Assembly (NCBI GenBank): GCA_025642065.1
Contig: JAODUP010000853.1
Span: 186,001 to 250,000, forward strand
DNA length: 64,000 bases
Source of the DNA: Paralvinella palmiformis
Taxonomy: Eukaryota > Annelida > Polychaeta > Terebellida > Alvinellidae
Reading direction: 5' to 3'
Shown here: positions 13,249 to 27,207 of the stretch, one piece after another
Layout of the letters: the number at the start of each line of letters is the position of its first letter
How positions within the stretch are numbered: position 1 is the stretch's first letter
Program-made: the position numbers and the translations under genes
Notes under the pieces: model-generated
What the model was told of the DNA's origin: nothing
What the model saw: only the letters and a program-made list of their open reading frames with translations
Databases searched by the model: none

Positions 13249-15160
13249 AAAGCAATAGCGCGAAAAATAGAGATGCGTGATTATGCTTAATATATAATTA
13301 TTGCCAAATACATTTACACTTTATTATCGCGTATAGATAAGTAAGTTAGAGTAACTAATAACATACTTTTTATAAAATCTACTAAAACCGAACTCTCTCC
13401 CAAATCGACTAGCTTGAATTGCAACATTGAGGCATATATTTGGTGTAGGTTTGATCTAGAACGAACCGTTAATATTATTATGGCGAAAATGAATGGCGAA
13501 TTGCGAAACTAGTCAGTTACTTACTCGAGGAGCAATGTGCTGCCAGGGAATAATATAGGTAAATGGGCAGTAAAAGAAAATTATTACATATACGATATCT
13601 CATTTTCATCATCCATTGATAATGTTACAACTTGATAATTCGTCGTAATATTTCTCTGTTATAATAATTAGGGACATGTTACTGCTTAATGACAGTGACG
13701 TAAGCATGTTTATCTCTATTACCGAGTACAGAATTCGTATATACGACTTACATTACTGCCCGGCTTATATATTCTGCTTAAACATAAAAGCTGGCGTACA
13801 TGGACATATGTATGTTTGATAGTAACAAAATATGGCACAAGCAGCGTTTAGTCCACGAGATAATTTATTTGCAACACATTAATGATGGAATTACTCCCCC
13901 AAACTACCATTAGTATGATAGTTTACAAAGTATTTGATCAACACGTATCAACTGATCCTCGTCACGGAATCGCACTATCATGTACATTGTGAAATAAGTT
14001 TAAGATAAATAACCTTCTAAAATATATGTGTAACTGATATTATTAAGTACAATATTTATATAAGAAGTGACCTTTGTGACAGATAAATTAGGGAACATTC
14101 TTCTTCCCCAGTAGTCACAGTTCAGTCCAAAATCACCAACAAATGTGAAGTAAAGTTTTTATACTTTTTACGAACTGTGATGTTTGAATTTCTTTACATT
14201 AACACCGGTAGGACGCGATACAAGATGGTTACTCATAATCGGGTTGCAATATGCCGAAGACTACTGTTCAATCTTTGGCTTAACAAATTGATGTTTACGT
14301 GTATTATTATCGTTGTAGAATATGGATGTTAACGAATTACGGAGGACAGGTCATACATTTACTGAAGACAGGATGATTTCAATTACCAACAAATGGATTC
14401 ATATTGTATAATATTGGCATATCCATACCTCTAACCACATACATGTATTTGAGGCTACGCAGTTCTTTCATGAAAGTATTTATAAATTTATTTAAGCACC
14501 GTATTATCTCAAAACGTTTCCTATTTAACACACAATTTATGTATCTTATTCATAATGCTAACTGTTTTTCCTTGTCTACTCTCGGGATCATGTCCCAATT
14601 TTAGTAATCAGAAAGCTAAATAACTGTAAACAAGATCGAATTAAGTTATTCTGACGCCGGACCTGGCTCCATCATATTATCACACATAGTCACGACAGAT
14701 GTATTGACCATCTTTAAATATACACCATTTAGATTGACTAACTCTATACCATAAACTGATAAATATTTCCAGAAAACGCATATTATTGTCAAATATATAA
14801 ACCACTTGAATAGTTGCCAATTATTATACATTTGGTAAACAATACACTCTTAATTTAAACAAATGTGATACTACATCATTATCATGTAGAGATTATGGAC
14901 ATTGTACTACACCTGTCATAACTAATTTTGCACTAAATACAAATTAAATACAAATTAGTAGCGTTTCTTCGACAAACAACAACACAATATTGGAGCTCGT
15001 TTATTTTATATCAGTAATAATCCAACCACAGTAAAAAGACGAACTAATAGCATAATAGAGTGTAACCGCTGAATTGATTCTTCCGTTTACCACAGCCTGA
15101 TTGATATGAATATGAAGGGAGAATCGGGATTAAATGACAACTGTACTCCCGTATATCACT
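13247..15160. other. Intergenic, nothing recognised
   Basis: About 1.9 kb of AT-rich DNA. No frame with plausible composition, no RNA and no repeat partner was found by eye. Confidence 0.5.
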
Positions 15161-15385
15161 CAGGGTTGAAGCAATTACAGACCAAGGTAATTGATTGCGA
15201 TTACCTGAGAATAGGGGGCATACTCTGATTACGATTTTATTCATCCTGAATGTAATCGATTACGATTGCGATTACATTGTAAAGTAATCACGATTACAAT
15301 CATGAATACAATGCATATCACACAAACATGACTGACTCTTCATCAGAATACACTCAGGTACCTGTATAATACCGATATAACTACT
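15161..15385 (-). mobile_element. Truncated hAT copy, inverted relative to 5585-6974
   Basis: It starts CAGGGTTGAAG, matching the hAT terminus, followed by many CGATTAC/GTAATCG units (15185-15300). The reverse complement of 15300-15385 matches about 6775-6850, including 'tattatac..gta.ctgagt'. The opposite end and the transposase region are missing, so only the subterminal part survives. Confidence 0.8.
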
Positions 15386-15572
15386 AAATAAAAACACTGA
15401 ACTTTAATAGAAATATATTTTATTGATATGGCGACGTGATATGTGAAAAAATATTGAATTTAAATTTATTATATATACACGATATTAATTTAAATAACAA
15501 GGCAAACGTCACAAGGCTTACTACATAGATAATCACCACTATCAACTCAACATTACCTCCACATTACCCCAT

Positions 15573-15575
<3 letters not shown>

Positions 15576-15615
<40 letters not shown>
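15576..15615. repeat. (TA)n microsatellite
   Basis: Twenty TA units, seen directly. Confidence 0.97.
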
Positions 15616-15619
<4 letters not shown>

Positions 15620-15834
15620 GCATGAAAAAGTCCTAGGTACTTTGTCTGTTCAAATTTAAAACCTGATTTCCTGTAACAATGCTTTATCAGCTACACCTAT
15701 CAATTTAACTTTACGTATAGAACAGACGCTTTAAACAATACCATTCTGAATAAAAATGTAATCGTAATTCGGGATACAAAACAGTTGGAACACACTAATG
15801 ACGTCAATAAAGTTGAAATTTATGATCTCATAAT

Positions 15835-15893
15835 CGTCCTTTATATGTCCTTTATACGTCCTTTATATCTCCTTTCATATCGTCCTTTGTCTG
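15835..15893. repeat. Short GTCCTTTATAT minisatellite
   Basis: Five imperfect tandem units of about 12 bases (cgtcctttatat and variants) in a row. Confidence 0.85.
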
Positions 15894-16099
15894 AAAACTG
15901 AGTAACAAGAATAACTTGATTGAATATATGCAGATATTATTTCTAAAACAGATTAGATGACTGGGCAACCTATCAACAATCACATCATTAATTATTGGGA
16001 CTCTGGCTTTATAATCCTGTACTTCAGTGATATATGACTTTTGTCCATTACGAAACACAAAGGTAAATAATAACAAGCTATACACAAAATATAACGCCC

Positions 16100-16520
16100 A
16101 TAAATTGCAATGAAGCTAGAAGTTGAAATTGAATCATTTAAACGAGATTTAATTCATTATATTTAAAAAACAACTACCCACCATTTCGATTTTTTACAGA
16201 TTTGATTAAAAGTCGTATACATCTTAAATATTAAACTTGAATTGTCTTAGAGAGTTGCATGTCCCCAGAAGCTCAAACATTTTCGACTTTAATATTTAAC
16301 TCAGTGACATACATGCACCCGTTGACATTGTTAGCTGTCTATTAGCAAGCCTATCAGTGTGGCATACCAATATAATAATTACTTATCTGGCCTTGTTTTT
16401 GTGCGAGTATAAAACGAGATTGTACAAGGGAAAGGAAAACTAAAGGCGCTCAACTTTTTCCTGTTAACAGGCTCAATATTGTTATCCATAAAGAAAATAA
16501 TTGTTTTAAACAGAGGTAGA
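16100..16520. repeat. Old dispersed repeat, partial third copy
   Basis: It matches 9780-10150 and 56400-56760: 'agttgaaattgaatcatttaaac' resembles the 9783 segment, and 'tctattagcaagcctatcagtgtgg' (split here as a diverged motif) resembles 56587-56612. It has no coding content. Confidence 0.65.
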
Positions 16521-18345
16521 GATTTAAAAACAAATTATGTGTAATTTACTATTGGTAAAGCTACTCTCACCACTTTAATCATTCTGAAAGCACGATTGTA
16601 TCCACAACTAGTTATTTATAAAAGACAGATATGCTGTGGTACTGTCTATAATATATTTCCAAACTGATTAAAATGAGAACTCTTACGTGTTCTTTTCCAG
16701 AAGAAAAATATACTCCCAATACATTGATCCCATGATAAGTTTGTGAACTTTCAGAAGGAAAAAAACCCACATGTGTATCAGAACACTACTATCAGACGTC
16801 TCCAAGCTGATGTGATTAGCCGATAAAATTCACTTCGACAGGATGTTGGATGAAACACCCTTCAAATTCAGATAGGCCAAGAATAAAACTGAGTGTTTTA
16901 GGTATGTATCTAACCGAAATACATATAGCCTGCTCAGAAATACATAATTTATTTCAATACAAAACAATTGTCAAGATAGTTGGTGTTAGTTTAACACTAC
17001 ATTGTTAATATGTGATTTGGGCTGAAAATATTATTATAATACAGAGAATGAAGTTTTTTGTTTGAATAAAGATTTCCCTCTCCATTTCTTTCTCAAACTT
17101 CTCGTCCACCCTTCTTACTTCCGATAATTTTATTACCTCTATTTACAATCAGATGATTCTCTTCAGTGTCTTCATCGATGAATTCCAGAAATTAGACTAT
17201 TTTCCTAGTATGTATTAATTAGGCAAACATTCAAAGCAGTTGACTAGCTCATATAATTCATTTTAATTTATCGAACATTTCTTATTACGTTCAATTATTA
17301 GAAATTATTCATAGTGTAACTGGCATATCCATATCCAGAAACAATCCTTGAAACCTTTGTGGATTCGTGTATAATTTAAAAAAGTAAGAAGCATACTTCA
17401 TTTACCTAGAAAAACTTAGAATGAGTAGTTGAATGAGTGGTTGAGTGAGTATGTGAATGAGGTTTTAACAAATCGTCGCTATAATATTAAATGAAATGTA
17501 TCCTAATTTTAATTCTGAATTACGTCATCCAGAATATACAAATGATCAATTATAAACCACGAATGTGCGGATGCCGTCTTTAATTTAAATATTAAACATC
17601 CGGCTGAGTTAAACTATAAAGTAATTACTGCCAAATTATCTGTATATAGCAGACAGTAAAAGTAGGTGTTATGTCATGTTATGGCATGTTATGCCACTGA
17701 TAACTTGTACTTGACATCACGGCCATAATCGCCTATTGTAATCTGTTTAGAGGTCAAACTAACAGCTCAAATTTTCATTTAATACTATTTATACCTAGTA
17801 AGGGTAATTAAATTATTTAGGTAAATTAAGAACAACTTAAAACATGGTTAAAGCTTTGACCATGTCTAGAAAGTTGTCTATTGATTGTCCGGAAAAAAAG
17901 ACATAATATAAACACAGGTAATAGTGCATATAAAAGATGATAGGCATTCACCAATAAGTGAACTGATTCCTTTCTCAATTATCAGTACAAAATGTATGTG
18001 ACCGTAGTGCAATATTCTGAGCCGAACATACCACAGTTAACCAACTAATATTCCTAAAACTTGATAATGATTTATCTTATATAGCAACAATGTTCAAAAA
18101 TACTAATTAATATTATTATACTTAATCATACCACTATATCCTAATTGTGTGGTGTTTCTTGTTAACATGTTCTCCAGATGTATTGTTTCATTGCCTTTAA
18201 AACATATTGATATGTGTACAATCTCCAAAATGATTCCTCACGATGCTAGTATTCTACAGTGTGGGACTAAATTAAGCGAGCGTGTGTTGTCTGATATTGG
18301 TTTTACAATATGGTATTTTGTAAGCTATATGTTGTCTCATGGCAT
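16521..18345. other. Intergenic, nothing recognised
   Basis: About 1.8 kb with no gene. It includes a short run of degenerate GAATGAGT units at 17420-17465, the same theme as the minisatellites at 24480-24640 and 39905-39955. Confidence 0.5.
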
Positions 18346-18349
18346 AGTT

Positions 18350-18478
18350 GCATGTGGGTGCCTCCACAGATCAATACCACCCGTGTTCGAATCTCGGCGT
18401 GGGCATATCTGTAGTTTTTTTTCACCTTTGACCTCACTACCATATGCACAAAAGTGGCTGTAAACCACCAATCATCAC
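18350..18478 (+). mobile_element. tRNA-derived SINE, truncated copy
   Basis: It carries the B box GTTCGAATC (about 18385-18393) in the same context as the full-length copy at 10765 ('accacccgtgttcgaatctc', 'gggcatatctg', 'gcacaaaagtggc'). The A-box region between 'gtgcctcc' and 'cacagatca' is deleted. An open frame spanning 18149-18463 runs into it and is not a gene. Confidence 0.85.
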
Positions 18479-18479
18479 C

Positions 18480-19235
18480 ATAGTTGCATAAAGGTGTGTT
18501 TCATGAAATAATAAATTAAGTATATTTGGTAACATACTTCTATTATGCTTTTATATTAATGTACAGATTACATATTTGTCCAGTTGATAGATGCTTTAAA
18601 TAAAACGTACATATGACTTCAAAATTTGACATTACTTATTATACGAGTGATTTGTTTCTTTTTTTTATTTATTCTTCGCCATACAACGATATAATAGGTA
18701 ATACAGGTTTATATAACGGCGTAATATAGCTTAATCGTAGTTGTTTTGTCCACTTTGCTCTTAACCTTTCGGAAAATGCATACATTCTTAAATATATTAT
18801 ATGTATATTTTATTTGTTTATTACGATTGATTTTAGTGACAGCTGCATACATTATAAGAAGTGTGGTTTGTGACACAACGATTGTATCGTTCATGTATAT
18901 ATAAGGAAGAATAATATACATATTTATCCTCATGGCACTCAACAAATTATATTTCTGAGAACAAAATTAATTTCACAAATGTTGACAATTTGTTTTCAAA
19001 TAAATAACCTTGAAACCACTACAGGACTATTCTTCTTATTCTATAGGTTTAATTTTCAAAAACGATGTCATGATAAACTGTATTTAATCATCATAACGAA
19101 GCCGTCAGATGCTTTGAATTTGACATTATTAATTTATAAAAACGATGTTTTCCTCTCACCGATAATCCTACTTTCAACAGAAATAGTTCTAACGGTATAT
19201 CATTTATTTGCTGATTAATGATAAAAGCAGATTAT
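18480..19235. other. Intergenic, nothing recognised
   Basis: AT-rich DNA with no supportable gene. Confidence 0.5.
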
Positions 19236-19372
19236 GATTAACCTCTGTGTGTGTGTGTGTGTGTTTGTGTGTGTATGTGTGAGTGTATTTACGTGCGTGT
19301 TTGTGTGTGTGTTTGTGTGTGTGTGTGTATGGATGTATATGTGTGTGTATTTGTGTGTGTGTGTTTATGTCA
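19236..19372. repeat. Interrupted (TG)n microsatellite
   Basis: TG repeat with TT and TA interruptions, seen directly. Confidence 0.96.
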
Positions 19373-19467
19373 ATTATTATAAAATTATAAGATCAAGGAC
19401 ACCTTTATTTCTGTTTGTTTATGTGTGTTGTTTCGAGCGCCAGTACCTGGTTTGTGTACCAGTTTAG

Positions 19468-19660
19468 TGTTGCAGCCCCCACGTTGTTGAATAGTTTGCC
19501 GTAATATTGTATTAGAAATGAGTTGTCTATTAAACATTGTAAATCTGTTCTAAAAACAAACCTGTTAAATGATGCTTTCACCGATAAATAATTATTTGGG
19601 GTATTATTATATTACTTATTAATTGTACAGCGCCTTTGTATTAAATATACATTATTATTA
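19468..19660 (+). pseudogene. LINE reverse-transcriptase C-terminus, 5'-truncated
   Basis: From about 19472 the frame reads VAAPTLLNSLP, a stop, then NELSIKHCKSVLKTNLL, which is the typical end of non-LTR retrotransposon ORF2 (AAPTLWNSLP ... SL..FKS.LKT.L). A tail ending in (ATT)n follows. The same family with more of the reverse transcriptase is on the minus strand at 59545-60117. It is inactive: an internal stop is present and most of the ORF is absent. Confidence 0.8.
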
Positions 19661-19745
19661 TTAATAGTATAATTAGTATTATTATAATTAGTATTATTAT
19701 AATTAGTATTATTATAATTAGTATTATTATAATTAGTATTATTAT
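19661..19745 (+). repeat. 15-bp tandem repeat at LINE 3' end
   Basis: About five tandem copies of the 15-mer attattataattagt. They lie just after the LINE (ATT)n tail, so the repeat probably grew from that tail. Confidence 0.9.
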
Positions 19746-20609
19746 TTTAAATCGGAATATATCAAAACAAGGGTTTTTTCAATGTTGTGAATAAAGTATA
19801 CATATCTGACTGTCCTGCCAAATATTATCAACTCAGATCAAGATATGGGCTATTATTGTATAAGTTCTTCTATTAATATATATTAAATACTCATAACAGG
19901 TTTCCTTCCAGCAATTTATTACTGAGTATGCCAATGATAGAAGAACCTGGCAAGTTCGTGATTGATATATTTAAGCTTCTTATGGAGACTAATATTAGAC
20001 AGTACCTAAAAAGTTCATTTTGATGCTATAAGCAGTTGACTAGTTACTTAAATGTGTAACGAAAGAGTTTTTTTTTCAAGATCCGGAAAAGTTGCCCTTG
20101 TAAAACCTTAAACGAATAAATACATGGTTTTGACTTTAATATTTTAAACAATTACAAATCTGTTTCAAATCTAACTGTTGTAATATAATAATACGATCCC
20201 CTCTAAAGATATATTTACTCAATTATATTTTTAATGGGGTCCCATTCTTCTTCATTTAATACTGGTCATAAAAAGTAAATGAACCTGGGTTTCGTATGAT
20301 ATCAATTAATGAATTGTATTTGGATTACTTCTTCTTCTGAACCTTTCTTCTGAATTGAACAGAGTGGACATTACTATATTTCGTCTATTAGTAAGGAATT
20401 TGAATGTTTTCAATCCGTAGTGGAACAATGCTTCCTCATAATTTCTGTTCATTGTTTTTTTCTCATCATATTTCTTTTCACATTGTGTCACTGATAGGCA
20501 TCTGCTACGCACTCAAAATCTTCTGAACTGAAATTATAATCAGATAACTTAACTATTATCCTGTTTTCCTTCGACACTTTGTGATAAATCTTTAAAATAT
20601 GAAAATATC

Positions 20610-20790
20610 GCATCTGTTTACAAAGGCATATTTGATTATAATATGAACCACCTTCTACGAATTCAGAAAGGTGCAGCTCGCCTAATGATTAATAATTAGA
20701 TGCCTAATACAATGAAACTATATTGACACCTGTTAGGCAGCGTTTCCCTTACTACATTTTGAAGAAATTCGACTTAATAAAATCAAGCAA
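20610..20790 (+). pseudogene. LINE reverse-transcriptase fragment (second lineage)
   Basis: The plus strand reads DYNMNHLLRIQKGAARLMIN, then after frame breaks LTPVRQRFPYYILKKFDLI. This is the region around 'LQ..QNRAARLI ... LHWLPVRQRI.YKIL' of non-LTR reverse transcriptases. It lies in the roughly 1-kb stretch of arm 1 (20240-21270) that the inverted partner lacks, consistent with insertion after duplication. It is too decayed to place in a clade. Confidence 0.65.
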
Positions 20791-21417
20791 GTTAACACAG
20801 TTAAAGTCAGTATCGACTCAAGGCTAATTTGGTATTTTAGTAATAATGTTGTAGGAAAAGTCACTTTCAAGAATGTGTAAATATTTTTTTTAGTTTCTAG
20901 GGATCATAAACACTGACTTCAGTTACCAGATTTGGGTAAACCAATTTCTAGAATACCTAAACCTTTCAAATGATTTTAAACAAATAAGAACTTTAACCCA
21001 AAATTAATATCTTTAATAACACATACGTATTATTAATATTCATCATCATTCAAATTTTCTGGGACTGGATTGAAGCGACAACTTTTATGACATAATAAGA
21101 CATATAGCTATGTTAACATAATTCAATTTATAAATATTTAATGCTATTTAATAGAATTTGCCTCAATCCAATCTACTGCCTCAATAATGTGTTGATTTTC
21201 CCTGTTGATACCATAAACTAAATAACGGGCTAACATTTTCAGCAGATTTTGTTATTTAACATACTGATACATTTACTCTTAGTAAGCAAAAGCAACATTT
21301 AATTAGTGATTTACCTGTATGTCTTATACCGATTATTTAGGTACTTCTCACACCAATGACATAGAGTCAATCTATAAATCATACAGATAGCAAAACACAA
21401 ATATATCCATCAGTTGA

Positions 21418-21475
21418 AATCGAACCCACAGCCTGACAATTTCCAAACCGATACTCTTATGACATAAAAAGAGCA
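21418..21475 (-). mobile_element. tRNA-like SINE head remnant (partner of 59019-59075)
   Basis: The reverse complement carries a B box like GGGTTCGATTTC and an A-box-like region, matching the better copy at 59019-59065. It differs in sequence from the main SINE family at 10765, so it belongs to another tRNA-derived family. It lies inside block A of the inverted duplication. Confidence 0.5.
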
Positions 21476-22356
21476 CGCTAATATTAAAATAAAATGAATT
21501 CTTATCTTCTTCTTTATTATGAACAGCTTATAGTTTCTTAGCAACAGAAAACATCAAACACAGACTTGACACCCATTTTGGCCAAACCAAAATAACATTC
21601 TGAATTAATTGTGTCCTATTCTACCGAACATCCTCTAAAATGCCTAAATAAGTCGACAAAACATGGCTATTCACGAGATGGCGCGATACATGGTGGTGTA
21701 CGTTGGATACATCTTGGTATTAACGTATTTTTAGCAGGTTTGTAAATTGTAACACGCGCAAACAAATACACACACACTCACTCACAAACACACACCTATG
21801 CATATGATTACGCATAACCGGTTTCTATTTTCATCATGAGGTGAATACCGTATACGATTACAGATGTGATATTCAGCATTTATACCGGACACAGAAATAC
21901 TTGGGATCCTGTAACGCATCTGGATCAATGACAATTAGCTCAGCTTCCTGGACCTGTCATTATGATATAGCACCCACCATTCGTGGTTTATAATTTACTG
22001 TAGTATAATTTGGATGTGGAATATTTGTTTTTCTTACATTAAATTATGTCTAGTCTTTACTAAGATCGAAATGGTTGGTGTTAGTGTTATTGTCATAGAT
22101 AACATGAAATAACGTTATTAAACATGTTCAGGCTTAATACTGAATATATTAATATATATTACAAACTATGACCCAGGTGTAGAATATACTCATACTTCAT
22201 GGTGTTTATAGTTGTATCTAAAGGTTAGCAATGATTCATACGATGTACTTAATACTAATAAACGTGTGATATATTGCATGATCCGGATTGGACGCAATAA
22301 ATACTAATGTCACGCCACATCATTAACCTCCTGAGATTCTAAGGTATGTCAGCTCC

Positions 22357-22400
22357 TAAAACAGTCATCATCATAAAACATCAATCATCATCATCATTAA
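22357..22400 (+). mobile_element. SINE 3' tail fragment
   Basis: 'aaaacatcaatcatcatcat' is the 3' tail of the main SINE family. The inverted partner is at about 53990-54030. No promoter boxes remain. Confidence 0.5.
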
Positions 22401-23288
22401 TATTATGTATGGTTTTCTAAAACTCAGTTCTCGATGTACGAGTTGACTTTATACGACATCCAGCGGATAACGTGATCTGGAAACAATTATTTTAGTCCCT
22501 ATTCTGGTCTTTTTTGGACATTTTGGAGGTTTTCTTTTAGAAACAGTAATCATTCCTGAAATTTATCTCTGTTCGGTTGTAATGGTTTTTGCTGAATTAT
22601 GACTTGTATTAAATGTTTTCAATTAATATTCATCAGGAAATATATATTTGCATAGCAGGCATAAGATGGTGGATCATTTGGAATTGCTAGTTTTTATTTT
22701 CATATAGCCACGAAGCCATAAGAAATTATAAATTTCAAATTTCACTTTGCAGTTGCTTTAAAGCTTTTAATTCAAAACATTACCGACACCAGTCATTTGG
22801 ACAAAGTTGTCATGGTAGACAGTTGCAGCATAGACTTTTAATCTGAAACATGTTACTTTCAAGAAATATATCATAACTAAGAAATACATTTTAAAATACC
22901 AGGTTTGTTAGTTAACATGAACATTTTCTTAGAAGCCTTGCAATGTTCTGATTTGACTGTATTACATTCATACATCACGACTGCAGGTAATGGTGAAAAC
23001 TTTCATGTTAGTTATGTTTTTAAGCATTAGTTACAGAATGTTCCTCAACAGATGCGGTGCTTCCAGATCTATAATAGACATACTAATTCAATGGAGATCA
23101 GAATAAAGGAACAACAAGTTTAATGCGTTGGAAATGCACAATTAGGCCAAAACATTAACGCTTCTAAGATGATCGTGACAAATTTAGCCAGGGATGGGGC
23201 TATTTAGACATGCTCACATTGTAAAACTGTCTATTGTTTACAGCTGTCATTGTGAAGTAAATTTATGTGAGCCTTTGCTGACCAAAGA

Positions 23289-23404
23289 ATCTCTCTCTCT
23301 CACTCTCTCTCTCACACACACACTCACTTTCTCTCCCCCTCTCTCTCTTTCTCTATCTATCTATCTATCTATCTATCTCTTTCTCTCTCTCTCTCTCACA
23401 CATA

Positions 23405-23483
<79 letters not shown>

Positions 23484-23488
23484 CACAA

Positions 23489-23519
<31 letters not shown>

Positions 23520-23599
23520 TACCACACCTCTACTCCCTTTCTATCTATCTATCTATCTATCTCTTTCTCTCTCTCTCTCTCTCCCTTCCTCTTTCTCTC

Positions 23600-23664
<65 letters not shown>
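23289..23664. repeat. Large compound microsatellite (TC, TATC, CA, TA)
   Basis: Order: (TC)n, (TATC)n, (CA)n of about 80 bp plus interruptions, (TATC)n, (TC)n, (TA)n at 23604-23663. It joins blocks B and C of arm 1. At the matching junction in arm 2 there are instead microsatellites at 52691-53010 and 5.4 kb of other DNA. Confidence 0.98.
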
Positions 23665-23666
<2 letters not shown>

Positions 23667-25690
23667 GTAATTATAATCGTAAGCTTTGCCACATTCTCGT
23701 TTCAATGTCATTATAATGTAAACGTTTTTTTAAATCAGTCAATAACAGGCTATTTAAATATTATACTACTTTGTTTGGATATAGTGATTTTCCGTTTTGT
23801 TTTCATTTGTTAGCTTATTTGGGATTTTTAGTCATTTCCCTGGATTTTTGTTTATTATATAAATACCAAGATCCTGACAAGATTAGGTGCAACGTATAAG
23901 AACCTAAATGAACTACGGACATGTTTAATACGAATATAACCCATAAATTGATGCGATTGAGAAAATATCAATACAACAAATAAATGAAACACAACTACAA
24001 TTTGTATTCCACTTAGTTCAGCGTAATGTAAAATAAAATAGCTCTAACTACTTCTCCTCCAATTACAGTTAGTTCAGTACTCTAAGGGGACAATAAGTAT
24101 CTACTTTGCTATCTAAATATTTACTAGAGAAAATACAGGAGGGGTATCACTTGGAACAGTATTTATTTGGAACATAGCGGGAGTGGAAGGTAACAAACCT
24201 TTGTTATGGAACCATAAATACAATCCCTTGTTTGGAATAACAAGTTTCTAGACAACAAGATACAGTCGTCATAAAAAACGACTTATTAAGACGATGTAGT
24301 AGAGACAATATATATGATATGTGTGAAATACATTGTTTGGAAAAGAAGAAAGGTGAGTAAGTAAGTGATTTATTTTCTTCTTATTTAGCCTCGGTCTAGA
24401 TAATTTAGAGAGGCAGTCTATGAGTTGGTAAGTCACTAGCTGTGGAAGTAAGTGGATGAGTAACCGAGTGAGCGACAATATGAGTGACATACTGATAATG
24501 TGAATGAGTAAATGAGTCAATGAATGAGTACATGTGTGAGTGAGTGAATGAGGAAGTGAATGAATATGTGAGTAAGTGATTTAATGAGTGATTTTGGAAG
24601 TGAATGAGTAATTGAATTGTAGAGTGAGTGACTATGTGACTGAATAACTGAATGAATTATTGAGTGCATGCTAACTGAGTGACTGAGTACCTGGGTGACT
24701 CACATGTAAAGTGACTTAAATTTAAGAATTGTTGTATTAATATCTTTGGTTCTATCTCCTGAGCCAAAATTGAAACCTTAAACTTACAGGAGACATTCAC
24801 TAGAATCAGAATTCCTATATAAATTATATTTGCTACAAGCGTATACATTAAATCAGAATTATGAGCAGCTGACAGAAGTTTAATGGCAATATAATATAAA
24901 CATACATGTATACAACCAAAATTAAATTATAATTACAGTAGGCATCGTAGATAGGTTCAATTTATATACTTAAAATATCAATCATAAATAGAGGAGACCC
25001 AGTATATAACTTTTTCCAACCCATTTAGGATTTTCTTCACATAGATATGCATAGGTATCATAAAATAATTAGTCTATGTCGTTGCACTAGTAAACTACCA
25101 TAATTATAATTTCAAAAAAACAAAAGTCGGCTATTATATGGCATTTGTAGAAGGCTCAGCATCTAAAACGAAATTCAATTTCTTTATTTCAGACGTAAAT
25201 ATTAAGTAGAAAAATCACTTCGTATTAAATAAATAAGATGAAACTTGAGAACATTGGAAAGAAAGTGGGCAAACAGGTATAAAATCAGTATTATGTAAAC
25301 AATTATCAGTGATAAAATATTTCTTTTAACCAAAGCAAACGTAATGCAATGACTTGCAGCTTCCATTTTGTATGTAAGTACATATTACTACAATGGGCAA
25401 AGAAGCATTTACGCTTTACAAAAGAAAAGCAAAAATATATTTTACTTTGACATCGATCAATTTAGCTCAAATGCGCAACGGTATTGGCTCAACATTACCA
25501 TTGGGCTCAAGCTTCATGAATAACTGACCTACCTTTTCACTCAGGTTAGAGAACAACTTCAGACGCCAGACCAGTCAGGTGTCTATCCATACGGTTCATA
25601 TAGGTAGAATATGTTTAGTTGTTCTAACCCAGAATAAAGCTCAGGTCAGCATATGTGGTGTCGACATGTTCTACATATAGGTGTCTTTTG

Positions 25691-25995
25691 GCCCACTGAT
25701 CAAATATTATCGCCTCGATAACTGAACATTTTCTTGTGTTCCAATAAATTAAACATCACCATGTTGTAATCGAGCAGTACTGACTATTAGTGGCTCTACC
25801 AATGGGAGACCTTGTGTCATGTGAATAGTTAACAAGAAAGTCACGTCCACTTCCAGTTGACTTGCATGATGATGGCTATCCATAATAGATTATGTCATTA
25901 ACTAGACAGTGTTAAGAGTTGATGTATTTTTTAAATTGTAATAAATTGTGCGTTTTAGGGTGAGCGAGTGAGTGGGTGAGTGAGTTATTGAGTGG
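25691..25995 (+). repeat. Direct repeat with 36775-37040
   Basis: About 260 bp match 36775-37040 on the same strand with few differences, including 'ggctctaccaatgggagac', 'aacaagaaagtcacgtccac' and 'tgatgatggctatccataat'. It is non-coding and not otherwise recognised. Confidence 0.92.
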
Positions 25996-26029
25996 GCGAG
26001 CGAGCGTGTGAGTAAGCGCGTGTGAGTGA

Positions 26030-26300
26030 AACCGGTAGTTATATTAAAAGTCGATTAAACAAGATGGCTGACTGCCTTTATGGAAAGTGCAGATAAAGGA
26101 TCGATAGAATAACATATATATTAAAGCAACCTTAGATTACACTTTAGATCATATTCAGAAAGTAAATATTATTACTTGTATTATTAACATTAATATTATT
26201 ATCAACACCAGTTATAACACAGATAAATGTGTTAATAAAATATAGTTTCAGGTTAAATATTGTCATTGAATACCCAATTCTTCTGTTTATGAGATTTCAA
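26030..26300 (+). repeat. Inverted repeat with 35710-35935
   Basis: The reverse complement of 35710-35935 matches this stretch ('acaagatggctgactgccttta', 'tatagtttcaggttaaatat' and flanks). Its neighbour at 25691-25995 is repeated in the opposite relative orientation, so local rearrangement broke an ancestral block. Confidence 0.88.
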
Positions 26301-26347
26301 TATTCAACCAACACTGACATGATTTCATGTTATATCATATCAAAATG

Positions 26348-27044
<697 letters not shown>

Positions 27045-27051
27045 AAAAAAG

Positions 27052-27207
27052 GGGTTCATGTATGGTCTAAAAGGTAGCACAGTTGGCCACATATATCAAC
27101 CACCTGAGTTCAAATCTGGGCGTAGATAGGTTTGAAGGATGTTTCATCTCTGAGTCTGCCGCGCGACCTATGGAGGCCTCTCATCTCATCCAGCCTATTT
27201 TGTAGCA
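27052..27207 (+). mobile_element. tRNA-derived SINE, diverged copy
   Basis: It has an A-box-like TGGTCTAAAAGG at about 27063 and a B box GTTCAAATC at about 27109, followed by 'gtttcatctctga' and 'cctatggaggc...tcatctcatccagcctattttg', which align with the 10765 copy. The (ATC) tail and target-site duplication are not recognisable, so this copy is old. Confidence 0.8.

Larger units (their letters stand above)
19540..25690 (+). repeat. Large inverted duplication, arm 1
   Basis: Four blocks have reverse-complement partners in the same relative order downstream. A: 19540-21640 pairs with 58838-59590. B: 21625-23290 pairs with 53060-54790. C: 23664-25130 pairs with 45815-47395. D: 25255-25690 pairs with 45250-45660. 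Matching is clear over hundreds of bases with small indels (for example the minisatellite at 24269-24520 is nearly identical to 46440-46691 reversed). Arm 1 is about 6.2 kb and arm 2 about 14.3 kb. Arm 1 has its own extra segments at about 19900-20175 and 20240-21270. Confidence 0.92.

Noticed and set aside
18149..18463. 104-codon frame
   Set aside because: Its C-terminal third is SINE sequence and the rest has no recognisable content.
24269..24520. Frame nearly identical to one at 46440-46691, apparently a conserved protein
   Set aside because: The two are copies within the inverted duplication, and the protein-like pattern comes from an ACTC/ATTC minisatellite. Conservation reflects duplication, not coding constraint.
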